In this document: piece by piece, positions 1-7,876 of the stretch
Layout: the number at the start of each line of letters is the position of its first letter
Position numbering within the stretch: the first letter of the stretch is position 1
From: JAVWJP01 sp036638975
Lineage (GTDB): Bacteria; Bacillota; Clostridia; Oscillospirales; Ruminococcaceae
DNA length: 64,000 bases
NCBI GenBank assembly: GCA_036638975.1
Contig: JAVWJP010000004.1
Location: 62,001-126,000, forward strand
Reading direction: 5' to 3'
Position numbers and translations under genes: made by a program
The notes under the pieces: model-generated
Databases searched by the model: none
What the model saw: only the letters and a program-made list of their open reading frames with translations
Told to the model about the DNA's origin: nothing

Positions 1-208
1 TCATAATAGTGCGCCCCGCAGATGATTGCGGCAGCTCGTCTGTTGCTCGTTCGCGTCGATAATCGCCTTTGATATTTGGTATAACCAGAGTTTCCATAAA
101 TTTTTTTATAAATGTAGATTTACCTGTGCGTACAGGCCCAACAACGCCTATGTAAATATCGCCCGCCGTGCGCGTGGCAATGTCGCTGTAGATAGATTGC
201 TCTGCCAT
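1..208 (-). CDS. spoIVA: Stage IV sporulation protein A, N-terminal part (runs off the left edge)
   Basis: The reverse strand encodes 69 residues starting MAEQSIYSDIATRTAGDIYI, followed by the P-loop GPVRTGKST (about residues 24-32), which is the conserved start of SpoIVA. SpoIVA is an ATPase that polymerises on the outer forespore membrane as the basement layer of the spore coat. The ATG at 206-208 has a strong Shine-Dalgarno, GGAGGAGG, just upstream. Only 19 bases separate it from the sipL stop, so the two are probably co-transcribed. The remainder of the gene lies outside the window. The family call is firm because the N-terminal motif is distinctive. Confidence 0.95.
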   Translation of the reverse strand, partial: MAEQSIYSDIATRTAGDIYIGVVGPVRTGKSTFIKKFMETLVIPNIKGDYRRERATDELPQSSAGRTIM

Positions 209-227
209 TGTTACCTCCTCCTTTTTC

Positions 228-1760
228 TCAAACAACCTGTGGAATAAGCAAGGTTGCCTTTGCCTCAAGGTTTTCTTTTTCTATAGAGTTTTCTTCCATT
301 ACAGCCGCAACCGAGGTGTGGTAATGCTTGGCAATGTCCCACACACATTCGCCCTGCTGCGCAAAATATATAGTTAAGGCAGTTCCGTCGCTTTGCTGCC
401 TTGGGCTTTCGCCGTCCACAGAAAGCTCTTGCATAAGGCTGTGTTTTTCGCTGACATACATAATACCGCTTATGTTTACCTGTGCGCGAAGCTCTATATT
501 TCCCCCGCCGGCATCAGAAAATTCGCACGAAACAGGCAGCATAGTTATATCCGCAGCAAGGTTTTCTGCTGCTGCAAGCTCCGTTTTATGTACAAAATCT
601 ACAGCTTTTTCAAAATAAACTATGTCATTGTCTTTTTTCTCGGCAAACATACAAAGTGTAAGCTGCCCCGCAAGCGCGGCGAAGTTTTCTTCGGCTGTAA
701 TTCCCTTAAAAGAGCCTGTGCACCACAGGTGCAACACCCGCGAAGCATCTGCGGGCAGCTCTAGCAACTCTTTATAATCGTGCGCTTCGTTTACTGTTTT
801 TAAAAGCCTTATAACCGTAACATGGCGCTCCTCAAGCTGTATTTCATATTCTGTAGAATATGCGTCGCACACCGGCATAACGGCTTTTGTGCGGTATGCT
901 TTTGCCGTTGCACACAGCGTTACTTCCGCCACAAGCACGGTAGCTTCTCCGTCAAGGTCTGCCTTGGGCTGTATGTCTGCCGACATTACTCTAAAGCGCA
1001 CATCGCAGCTGCAATCCTCCTCCGCACCCTGTAAATCTATAATCTGGCTTATGGGCAGGTTGTACTTCATAGCTTGCGGCTCATTATCAGCGGCACTGAG
1101 GTAGAAAATATCTAAAATAAGCTCGCCTTTTACCACCGCCTTGTTGGATATCACCTTGCATTCGGTTACAAGCGCCACAGCCTCCTTGCGCATTACAGTG
1201 CCCACCGGCAGCTTGCCATAACCCAGCTCAAGCTCGTCACGCACCGTAAATTGTTTTTCATTACAGCCCAAAATACAGGTGCTTTCCATAGTGCTTTTTC
1301 TTAGCTGAACCCCCGCTCCCTCTGCACCGCAGACAGCGCTCTCGCTTTTTTCTGCAAAAGCTTTAAGGTTCATTGTTATAGCGCCGCGGATATCGGCACG
1401 GCGGTTGTTTACAGCGCGGCAATTTATATAACCCACCGTAAAATAAATGGACACCGTCATGTTTTCAGGCTCCGTTTTTAAATCTATATTCTTTATAAAC
1501 GGTACCTTGTGCTCGCTACAGTGCATTTTTTCGTCATCGCCGGTGTAGTACAGCTCTAAAAGTGTATACCCCTCTGCCGTAACAGTGCCGCCCTCGGCAG
1601 CGGTACGCGTTAATATAGGTGTAGCACAGCATTTAAGCAGTCTTAGAATGTCGGGGCAGTACTCAGGCAGCAAAACATCGCATTCTATAGGCAGTTCCAA
1701 TGCAAAGTCGCAAACCGCTTCGTTTATAGCTACCGCTTCTTTAATAAGCTTTAAATCCAT
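228..1760 (-). CDS. sipL: SipL-like DUF3794 (SPOCS) and LysM spore coat protein
   Basis: A 510-residue protein with DUF3794/SPOCS-type repeats through most of its length and a C-terminal LysM domain (about 466-510, with GECVWDIAKHYHTS). In Clostridioides difficile SipL has this layout and binds SpoIVA through the LysM domain to encase the forespore. Direct adjacency to spoIVA supports orthology. No signal peptide is seen, which fits a mother-cell cytosolic protein. A GGGAGAG ribosome site precedes the ATG at 1760. A possible sigma-E promoter lies just upstream (1796-1824). Other clostridial DUF3794-LysM proteins exist, but none would be expected next to spoIVA. Confidence 0.88.
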   Translation of the reverse strand: MDLKLIKEAVAINEAVCDFALELPIECDVLLPEYCPDILRLLKCCATPILTRTAAEGGTVTAEGYTLLELYYTGDDEKMHCSEHKVPFIKNIDLKTEPENMTVSIYFTVGYINCRAVNNRRADIRGAITMNLKAFAEKSESAVCGAEGAGVQLRKSTMESTCILGCNEKQFTVRDELELGYGKLPVGTVMRKEAVALVTECKVISNKAVVKGELILDIFYLSAADNEPQAMKYNLPISQIIDLQGAEEDCSCDVRFRVMSADIQPKADLDGEATVLVAEVTLCATAKAYRTKAVMPVCDAYSTEYEIQLEERHVTVIRLLKTVNEAHDYKELLELPADASRVLHLWCTGSFKGITAEENFAALAGQLTLCMFAEKKDNDIVYFEKAVDFVHKTELAAAENLAADITMLPVSCEFSDAGGGNIELRAQVNISGIMYVSEKHSLMQELSVDGESPRQQSDGTALTIYFAQQGECVWDIAKHYHTSVAAVMEENSIEKENLEAKATLLIPQVV

Positions 1761-1795
1761 AAGGATACTCTCCCTTTCTTTTTGTTTCTACAATA

Positions 1796-1824
1796 ACTAT
1801 ATTCAAGTCTTGTACCAAATATGT
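1796..1824 (-). promoter_or_regulatory. Possible sigma-E promoter for sipL-spoIVA
   Basis: On the minus strand ACATATT (1818-1824) and AATATAGT (1796-1803) are separated by 14 bases. This resembles the sigma-E pattern known from Bacillus (KMATATT, about 14 bases, CATACANT) with two or three mismatches. Position (about 35 bases before the sipL start) and function fit mother-cell expression. Promoter calls of this length by eye are weak. Confidence 0.4.
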
Positions 1825-1862
1825 AAAAAAACAAAAAAACACGCAGAGCCATTGGCATCTGC
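1825..1862 (-). terminator. Rho-independent terminator after spoVM
   Basis: On the minus strand GCAGA-t-GCC, loop AAT, GGC-TCTGC forms a hairpin with one bulged base (1843-1862), followed by a long T-rich run (1825-1841). It lies 28 bases past the spoVM stop and directly before the possible sipL promoter. Confidence 0.75.
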
Positions 1863-1889
1863 ATGTCTGTTTTGTTCTGCCTGCGTTTA

Positions 1890-1967
1890 TCAGTCGTTAT
1901 GTATACCAAACAACAAGCGCAGCAGTGGTGCTAAAAACCTTGGGCTTTTTATAACAACTATTTTCAT
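1890..1967 (-). CDS. spoVM: Stage V sporulation protein SpoVM
   Basis: The minus strand encodes a 25-residue peptide beginning MKIVVIKSPRFLAPLLRLLF and ending in GIHND. This matches the short amphipathic helix of SpoVM (26 residues in Bacillus, starting MKFYTIKLPKFLGG). SpoVM senses the convex forespore membrane and recruits SpoIVA. A GAGAGGGTGG ribosome site lies 7 bases before the ATG, and a terminator follows. In Bacillus spoVM also lies directly downstream of thiN, as here apart from one inserted small gene. The gene is too short for ordinary gene callers. A longer overlapping frame on the same strand (1897-2136) is rejected. Confidence 0.85.
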   Translation of the reverse strand: MKIVVIKSPRFLAPLLRLLFGIHND

Positions 1968-2000
1968 ACGGGTACCACCCTCTCTTTAAATGCGCATAGC

Positions 2001-2156
2001 TTAACAGCTTAGCATAAGCGCGCCCAGCACTATAAGCGCTATTGCAGCCAATGTGAGCAAAAAGTGCAAGGGACAAAACAGTACCAGCAAAAGCCCTGCC
2101 CCTATGGCTATGGCTATGGCGCACCAATTTGTACATTTGCCGCAGCGTTTGCGCAT
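2001..2156 (-). CDS. Small cysteine-containing membrane protein (51 residues), unknown
   Basis: The minus strand encodes 51 residues starting MRKRCGKCTNWCAIAIAIGA. The first 12 residues are basic and hold three cysteines (RCGKCTNWC). The rest is almost wholly hydrophobic, with room for one or two membrane segments, and the protein ends in Cys. A GGGAGGG ribosome site sits 9 bases before the ATG. It stands between thiN (after that gene's terminator) and spoVM, 33 bases from spoVM, so the two are probably co-transcribed and may share a sporulation role. I recognise no family. The cysteine pattern could bind metal, but that is only a guess. Confidence 0.7.
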   Translation of the reverse strand: MRKRCGKCTNWCAIAIAIGAGLLLVLFCPLHFLLTLAAIALIVLGALMLSC

Positions 2157-2232
2157 ACCTAAGCCCTCCCTTTAGTTACTACCTTATAGTACGCAAAAAG
2201 CAACGCGCTTGTTACAGCTGCAACGCAAAAAG

Positions 2233-2265
2233 ACAAAAAAACAGGCGTAAAACCTGTTTACACCT
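2233..2265 (-). terminator. Terminator of the yicC-thiN operon
   Basis: On the minus strand AGGTGTAAA pairs with TTTACGCCT (one G-U pair) around a short loop, followed by TGTTTTTTTG. It begins 16 bases after the thiN stop and separates the long housekeeping operon from the two small sporulation-side genes. Confidence 0.75.
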
Positions 2266-2280
2266 GCCGCATAATATTAA

Positions 2281-2904
2281 TCAGTCGCGAGAAAGTATTA
2301 TTAAAAGCCTGCCCTTGCCACAGCTTATTACGGCTTCTTCCGCCACAAACTCGTTACTTACACCTATAGGAAAATTGTTTGTGACTGTCGCATTTTGCAG
2401 CGGGTACTTTACACCGCTTTCGCACACACCGTCACAATTGTCGCCCAGCGCAAAAACCGATAGCTTCCACCCGTCCATACGTGGTATTCTTACCGTTTCG
2501 TCCGAGATAACTACGGCGAGGTTTTTTTCTTCAGCCAACAGCACAAAACAGCCGCGCCCGGCGCCGTAAGCCAGGGTTTGCAGGTTTGCAAAGGTGTGGT
2601 CCAGCCTGCCCCCCATACCGCCCAATATAATAAACTCGTCATAGCCCAGCTCTATGCCGCGCTTCAAGCACAGCATGGTGTCCGTGTCGTCTTTTTCCGG
2701 CGGAACGCGCTCTTGCGGTATATGCGACGGAATTTCTTCGGTAAATGAGTCGAAATCGCCAATTACAAGGCTTGGCGTTATACCCTCGGCAACCGCCGCC
2801 ATATACCCGCCGTCTGCACATATAATAAAATCGTCCTCGCGCAGGTTTACCACACGAGATATTTTACTCTGCATATGTGCGGCTATAATGATGCAGCGCT
2901 TCAT
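2281..2904 (-). CDS. thiN: Thiamine pyrophosphokinase
   Basis: A 207-residue protein matching thiamine pyrophosphokinase, which transfers pyrophosphate from ATP to thiamine to give TPP. The family motifs are visible: CADGG near residue 29, GDFDS near 49, KDDTD near 70 and GGRLDH near 98. The ATG overlaps the rsgA stop by 4 bases, so translation is likely coupled. It is the last gene of the long operon. In Bacillus rpe sits between rsgA and thiN; it is absent here. The call is secure. Confidence 0.94.
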   Translation of the reverse strand: MKRCIIIAAHMQSKISRVVNLREDDFIICADGGYMAAVAEGITPSLVIGDFDSFTEEIPSHIPQERVPPEKDDTDTMLCLKRGIELGYDEFIILGGMGGRLDHTFANLQTLAYGAGRGCFVLLAEEKNLAVVISDETVRIPRMDGWKLSVFALGDNCDGVCESGVKYPLQNATVTNNFPIGVSNEFVAEEAVISCGKGRLLIILSRD

Positions 2905-3791
2905 TTAATCTCCCACTCCTTTAGGTCCTTAACCTCACGCCACATTGTGTCGTAGCTTTCATATCTTGTCGGTTCTATCTCTCCGCGCTCCAACGCCATA
3001 AGCACACCACAGCCTTTTTCTTTGCTAGTGTGCGAACAGCCGCTGTAACGGCAGCTGCCTGTAAAAGGTGCAAATTCTCTAAAGCATTCGGCAAGGCTTT
3101 CTTTAAGCACCCTGTCCGTATGTGCCATGTCAACAGCAGAAAAACCGGGTGTGTCGGCAACATAGCCGCCCTGCGGCAACAAGAAAAGCTCTACATGGCG
3201 CGTTGTATGCCGCCCGCGTCCAAGCTTTTGGCTGGTTTCGCCGGTGGGTATGGTAAGACGTGTATCTATACAGTTAAGAAGGCTGGATTTACCAACGCCG
3301 GAGTTACCGGAAAATGCACTTACCTTGCCGCTCAACATTGCCCTTACCTCGTCTATTCCCTCGCCGGTAGTGTTAGAAGCCTCCAGCACGCAAAAGCCCG
3401 CGTGGCGGTAAATTTGTGCAAATATATGCGAGTCTGCCCTGTCCTTTTTTGTAAAAACCAAAACCGGTGTTATTTTTTTGCGCTCTGCTATAGCTATAAG
3501 CCTGTCTATTATAAGCAGGTTAGGCGGCGGGTCACAGGTAGATATAACTATAACAAGCTGGTCTATATTGGCAAGCGGCGGGCGCAGTAAAAAGTTTTTG
3601 CGCTCTAGTATCTCGGTGACACAGCCCTTGCCCCCGTCCGTCATTTCTACAACAGCCCTGTCGCCGACATAAACCTCTTGCCTGCGGTTTCTAAAAACCC
3701 CGCGTGCCCTGCATTCTATAAGCTCTGTGCCGCACTGCACATAGTAAAAGCCACTTAGTGCCTTTGTAATTAGTCCGGTTTTTTGCTCCAT
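2901..3791 (-). CDS. rsgA: Ribosome small-subunit-dependent GTPase A
   Basis: A 296-residue circularly permuted GTPase that helps late maturation of the 30S subunit. An N-terminal OB-fold comes first. The G4 motif TKKD (114-117) precedes the G1 motif GNSGVGKSS (162-170) and the G3 motif DTPGF, the permuted order that defines the family. A C-terminal zinc-binding stretch with CRYSGCSHTSKEKGC follows. It lies 42 bases after prkC. Pairing of rsgA with a PASTA kinase and its phosphatase is conserved in Firmicutes, and in Bacillus the kinase can phosphorylate this GTPase. Confidence 0.96.
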   Translation of the reverse strand: MEQKTGLITKALSGFYYVQCGTELIECRARGVFRNRRQEVYVGDRAVVEMTDGGKGCVTEILERKNFLLRPPLANIDQLVIVISTCDPPPNLLIIDRLIAIAERKKITPVLVFTKKDRADSHIFAQIYRHAGFCVLEASNTTGEGIDEVRAMLSGKVSAFSGNSGVGKSSLLNCIDTRLTIPTGETSQKLGRGRHTTRHVELFLLPQGGYVADTPGFSAVDMAHTDRVLKESLAECFREFAPFTGSCRYSGCSHTSKEKGCGVLMALERGEIEPTRYESYDTMWREVKDLKEWEIK

Positions 3792-3833
3792 AATTTTCCT
3801 TTCCTTTGCTGCACAAGACCCGCGCTTTGGTTA

Positions 3834-6047
3834 CTATTCAACTACTATAATTTCGTTATCGGACGGCTCTACTGTTATATCACCGGCGCTACTGCTTTTA
3901 TCCTCGTGCTTACTGCTGCTGCTTGGCGGTACAACGGTAATACCTCCGCCGCTTGCAAAGTCACCTGAATAGTCCTTTACCACAGAGTGCTTGCCGCTTT
4001 TAAAGTTAAGCTCCAGTTCTTGGTACAACGCACCGTCAATATAAATATAAGCAGTTTCAACTTCGTATTCGCTCTCGAATAAAACAGGCCATTGCTTTTC
4101 TTTAGCAGTGTCTACCGACGCCGTCTTTACAACCTTATCATTAATCTGAGCCGTCATTTTAATTGCAGTGCTAAACCCCTGCGGCACTTTTACAGGCACA
4201 CTCAGGCGCACTACCGTGCTGTCACCCGAATACACGCTCATGCTTACGGTGCTGCCCTCCGGAACCATGCGTCCACCATCATTTTCGCCGTCCGCAGTTG
4301 GGTTTTGCGATATTACCGTACCAACCTCCGGCGGTGCTACAGGCGGTACAACGCCACTTCCGCTGCTTGCTTCACTGCTTGCTGCACTGCTTACAGTGCT
4401 GCTTCCCTCAAGCTGTGAATAGCTTACAGACGTTATAGTACCGACGCGCAGTCTGTTCATCAAAATAGCCGCCTTCGCGTCCTCCTTGTTCATGCCTACA
4501 ATGTTTGGCACAGTTGCCATCGGGCGCGAGCCGCCCGTGCTTACATAAACGGTTATAGGTGTTTCGGTAGTTATTTCGCTGCCCTTTGGCGGGTCTGTTT
4601 TTATAACGCAGCCCTTAGGTATATTTGGGTGCTTGATATTGGACTCCACAGCCTCCAGCCCCAGTGCTTTAAGCTTTACCATAACCTCTGACGCCATCAT
4701 TCCGGCGTAATCCTCCATAATTATGGTTTGTGTGCCAAGGCTTACCTTTAAGGTTATTGTACTGCCCAAACGCACACGCCTGCCCGATTTGGGAACTTGC
4801 TCCAGCACCACTCCGCGCTCGTATTTGTCGCTGTATGCGTCCTCTTTTTCAAGCTTAAACTGCGCATGATATTTTTGGTCTACAGTGGCATATTTTTCGC
4901 CTATAAAATTTGGCAGCTTAACCTGTTCAACCTCTTTAAAGGGGTTATTGGTGTAAAACAGCCAAAATATAAACAGCGATGAAACCAGTAAAAATGCGCC
5001 CGCTACCCCCGCTAAAATAGGAAGAACCGGTGTTCTGTGTACTACCTTCATGTCGTCCTCCTCATTGTATGCCGTCTTTCGCGAAGCCGCCGGCTGCTGC
5101 ACCGAAACCCTTCTTCGGCGCTGTACCGCCTGCTGCGGCAAGCTGCGTTTGCGGTTTATAGCACCCGCAATCTCCTGCGGGGCAGGCTCTGAAAGGTAGG
5201 TATATTCAAAATTAACACTTGGATTGCGTTTAAACTCATCAATATCCCTTAGCATTTCGGCAGCCGAATGATACCGCTTATTTACATCTTTTTGCATAGC
5301 GCGAATAGTTATAGCCTCAAGCCCCTCGGGTATATCGGGGTTAATTTCGCGCGGACGCTTAGGTATGGATTGTATCTGCTTTATAGCCACAGAAACAGCA
5401 TTGTCCGCTTCAAAGGGCAGCTTACCCGTAAGCATCTCAAAAAGCATAACCCCCACCGAATATATGTCTGTTTTTTCATCGGTAGCTTCCCCGCGCGCCT
5501 GCTCCGGGCTTATATAATGAACAGAGCCTATAGCCCTGTCTGTTATCGTCTTTGTTTCTGCTCTGGCAAAGCGGGCTATGCCAAAGTCTGTTATTTTTAT
5601 AGTTCCGTCATACAAAAGCATAATATTTTGCGGCTTTATGTCGCGGTGTACTATACCCCTATCGTGCGCGTGCTGCAAACCCCGCAATATCTGCACGGTA
5701 AAATACACGGCTTCCTTCCACTTCATAAGCCCCTGCTGGTCCATATATTCTTTAAGCGAAATTCCGTCTATATATTCCATCACTATATATTTTGTCGGAG
5801 ATGCCATCATAACATCGTAGACCTTTACGATGTTGGGGTGGTTAAGCATAGCTATCGCCTTAGATTCGTTGTTAAAGCGGCGCAAAAACTCCTCGTTGTC
5901 TTGAAACTCCTCACGAAGAATTTTTACGGCTACGGCTCTGTCCTCGGCAACATCAAGTGCCTTATACACATTTGCCATACCGCCTACGCCCACAAGCTCT
6001 TGAATTTCATAGCGGCCGTCAAGCTTTTTACCGATGTATTTATCCAT
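3834..6047 (-). CDS. prkC: PASTA-domain Ser/Thr protein kinase
   Basis: A membrane Ser/Thr kinase of 737 residues that senses peptidoglycan or lipid II. The Hanks-type kinase domain spans about 8-270, with the glycine loop VGVGGMANVY, VAVKIL, HRDIKPQN (about 134) and DFGIA. A basic, Arg-rich juxtamembrane stretch and one transmembrane helix (about 342-365) follow. Outside the cell come three PASTA repeats, the third interrupted by a Ser-rich insert, and then a Ser-rich tail. I chose the ATG at 6047, 9 bases after AGGAGG, over an upstream TTG only 3 bases from it. It is paired with stp upstream. Confidence 0.95.
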   Translation of the reverse strand: MDKYIGKKLDGRYEIQELVGVGGMANVYKALDVAEDRAVAVKILREEFQDNEEFLRRFNNESKAIAMLNHPNIVKVYDVMMASPTKYIVMEYIDGISLKEYMDQQGLMKWKEAVYFTVQILRGLQHAHDRGIVHRDIKPQNIMLLYDGTIKITDFGIARFARAETKTITDRAIGSVHYISPEQARGEATDEKTDIYSVGVMLFEMLTGKLPFEADNAVSVAIKQIQSIPKRPREINPDIPEGLEAITIRAMQKDVNKRYHSAAEMLRDIDEFKRNPSVNFEYTYLSEPAPQEIAGAINRKRSLPQQAVQRRRRVSVQQPAASRKTAYNEEDDMKVVHRTPVLPILAGVAGAFLLVSSLFIFWLFYTNNPFKEVEQVKLPNFIGEKYATVDQKYHAQFKLEKEDAYSDKYERGVVLEQVPKSGRRVRLGSTITLKVSLGTQTIIMEDYAGMMASEVMVKLKALGLEAVESNIKHPNIPKGCVIKTDPPKGSEITTETPITVYVSTGGSRPMATVPNIVGMNKEDAKAAILMNRLRVGTITSVSYSQLEGSSTVSSAASSEASSGSGVVPPVAPPEVGTVISQNPTADGENDGGRMVPEGSTVSMSVYSGDSTVVRLSVPVKVPQGFSTAIKMTAQINDKVVKTASVDTAKEKQWPVLFESEYEVETAYIYIDGALYQELELNFKSGKHSVVKDYSGDFASGGGITVVPPSSSSKHEDKSSSAGDITVEPSDNEIIVVE

Positions 6048-6080
6048 GCGCAATTGCCTCCTGAATGTGTGGTCTATGTG

Positions 6081-6812
6081 TTAAAGAAGCACCACCGCTG
6101 TAATATTATCTGAACCGCCTTTTTTGTTTGCCGTGTCAATAAGCCTTTGCGGTATGTCCTCAGGCGGGTTCTGCATAAGCTCTTTTGCAATCTCGTCCGC
6201 GCTTAGGTGGTTTGTCAGCCCGTCGGTGCAAAGAAGTAGCCTGTTACCGTCTTTCAGTAAGTATTCTCCGTACTCCGCATCAAGCTCCGGCTCTACGCCC
6301 AAAGCGCGGGTAATGTAATGCTTTTTGGGGTGAATTGCCGCTTCTTCTTCTGTAAGCTCACCCGTTTCAATAAGCATCTGCACTACAGAATGGTCGCGCG
6401 TAAGCCTTGTAACGCCTTTTTCATCGCCTATATATACACGGCTGTCACCTGCGTGCAGTATGTGCGCCATACCGTTTTTTAACACGCAGACTATGACGGT
6501 AGTACCCATGCCGCGCAAGTTTTCGTCCTTAACCGCCATATCATGCACTAAGGCATTTGCAACCGAAACAGCCGACATCATCATGTTGCGAATACCGTTT
6601 TCATCATAAATATCGCGGTAATTTGAGCATATGTTTTGTGAAATGATGTTTACCGCATTGCGGCTGGCAATGTTACCGCCGCGTTCGCCGCCCATTCCGT
6701 CGCAAACAACCGCCAAAATCACCTCATCAGAAAGGTTCTTCACCGTAAAATAATCTTGATTATTTTCTCTTACCCGTCCCTTGTCAGTTTTTCCGTAAGC
6801 TTTAAACACCAT
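6081..6812 (-). CDS. stp: PP2C-family Ser/Thr phosphatase (PrpC/Stp)
   Basis: A 243-residue PP2C-type metal-dependent phosphatase that reverses phosphorylation by the PASTA kinase encoded next. Metal-ligand motifs are visible: the early NQD (about residue 20), VCDGMGGERGG (about 37), LHAGDSRVY, LCTDGLTNHL and the C-terminal GGSDNITAVV. The start overlaps the 3' end of rlmN by 11 bases. The kinase start is 33 bases past its stop. This phosphatase-kinase pair is conserved across Firmicutes. Confidence 0.96.
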   Translation of the reverse strand: MVFKAYGKTDKGRVRENNQDYFTVKNLSDEVILAVVCDGMGGERGGNIASRNAVNIISQNICSNYRDIYDENGIRNMMMSAVSVANALVHDMAVKDENLRGMGTTVIVCVLKNGMAHILHAGDSRVYIGDEKGVTRLTRDHSVVQMLIETGELTEEEAAIHPKKHYITRALGVEPELDAEYGEYLLKDGNRLLLCTDGLTNHLSADEIAKELMQNPPEDIPQRLIDTANKKGGSDNITAVVLL

Positions 6813-7842
6813 TTTCTTCCCCCTTTGCCTCTCGCCTAAGTTGCCCGCAGGCAGCGCTTATATCCGCGCCAAGCTCGCGGCGCACCGTAGCTGTTATCTT
6901 GTGCTTTTCAAGTATATTAAGAAATTCTTTTACTCTTGCGGGCGTACTCTTCTTTTGGCTGTGCTCTTTTACCTCGTTAATAGGTATAAGGTTTACGTGG
7001 GCTACCTGCCCTTTAAGCAGACACGCCAGCTCCACGGCACAGGCATCGCTGTCGTTTACACCGCTTATAAGCGAATATTCATACGATATCCTCCGCCCCG
7101 TGGCTTCAAAGTACGCTTTGCAGGCGCGCATAAGCTCTTCTATCTTATATTTTTGGTTTATCGGCATCAGCTTATCTCTTAGGGTGTTATTGGGCGCGTG
7201 CAGTGAGATTGATAGTGTAACCTGCGGCTTTTCTTTAAGCAGCTCATATATCTGCGGCACAATACCGCAGGTTGACAGCGAAACGTGCCTCGCACCCAAA
7301 TTTATACCGTCAGGTGATGACAATATATCCAAAAAAGCAAGCACATTCCGCAGGTTGTCCAGCGGCTCTCCAATGCCCATAAGTACCACCGAATCTATAC
7401 GCTCGCCCGCTTCTCTGCCTGCCGCATATATCTCGTCCAGCATCTCTGAGGCAGTAAGGCTTCGGCAAAAGCCCATAAGTGTAGAGGCGCAAAAGCTACA
7501 GCCCATTTTACAGCCCACCTGTGTAGAAATACACAGGCTTGTACCGTGCTTATAGTGCATCAGCACACCCTCGACGGTTTCTCCGTCACGCAGTAAAAAC
7601 AAAAATTTTTGTGTGCCGTCAATAGCCGAAACCAGCTTTTTTTTAATGACTATTTCGTTTATATAGCACTGCTTTGCAAGCTTTTCGCGCAGTGCTGATG
7701 AAAGATTTGTCATTTCGTCAAAGCTTTTAACCTGTTTTTGATGCAGCCATGTAAATATCTGCTTTGCCCTAAAGCTCTGCTCGCCCATTTCTTTTATAAA
7801 CGCCTCAAGCTGCGGCAACGTGTACGATTTTATATCTGTCAA
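6802..7842 (-). CDS. rlmN: Dual-specificity 23S rRNA A2503 / tRNA A37 methyltransferase
   Basis: A radical-SAM enzyme of about 346 residues that makes 2-methyladenosine in 23S rRNA and some tRNAs. The cluster motif CKMGCSFCAST (CxxxCxxC), the GIGEPLDN stretch and the C-terminal region with a conserved Cys near AACGQLRR are visible. The open frame extends upstream to 7899 and would overlap rsmB. I chose the TTG at 7842, preceded by AAGGGTGG, because the protein then starts with DIKSYTLPQLEAF as in its relatives. The start is less certain than the identity. Confidence 0.93.
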   Translation of the reverse strand: MTDIKSYTLPQLEAFIKEMGEQSFRAKQIFTWLHQKQVKSFDEMTNLSSALREKLAKQCYINEIVIKKKLVSAIDGTQKFLFLLRDGETVEGVLMHYKHGTSLCISTQVGCKMGCSFCASTLMGFCRSLTASEMLDEIYAAGREAGERIDSVVLMGIGEPLDNLRNVLAFLDILSSPDGINLGARHVSLSTCGIVPQIYELLKEKPQVTLSISLHAPNNTLRDKLMPINQKYKIEELMRACKAYFEATGRRISYEYSLISGVNDSDACAVELACLLKGQVAHVNLIPINEVKEHSQKKSTPARVKEFLNILEKHKITATVRRELGADISAACGQLRREAKGEENGV

Positions 7843-7876
7843 GCGGCTACACCACCCTTTTCTAAATATATAAGTA

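Noticed and set aside
1897..2136. A 79-codon open frame on the minus strand
   Set aside because: It overlaps both spoVM and the 51-codon gene in another frame, has no ribosome site and a composition unlike its neighbours. The two small genes explain the region better.
5268..6113. A 281-codon plus-strand open frame opposite prkC
   Set aside because: It is antisense to the kinase domain, has no ribosome site or family resemblance, and arises from codon bias. The same holds for 35330-36169 opposite pyk.
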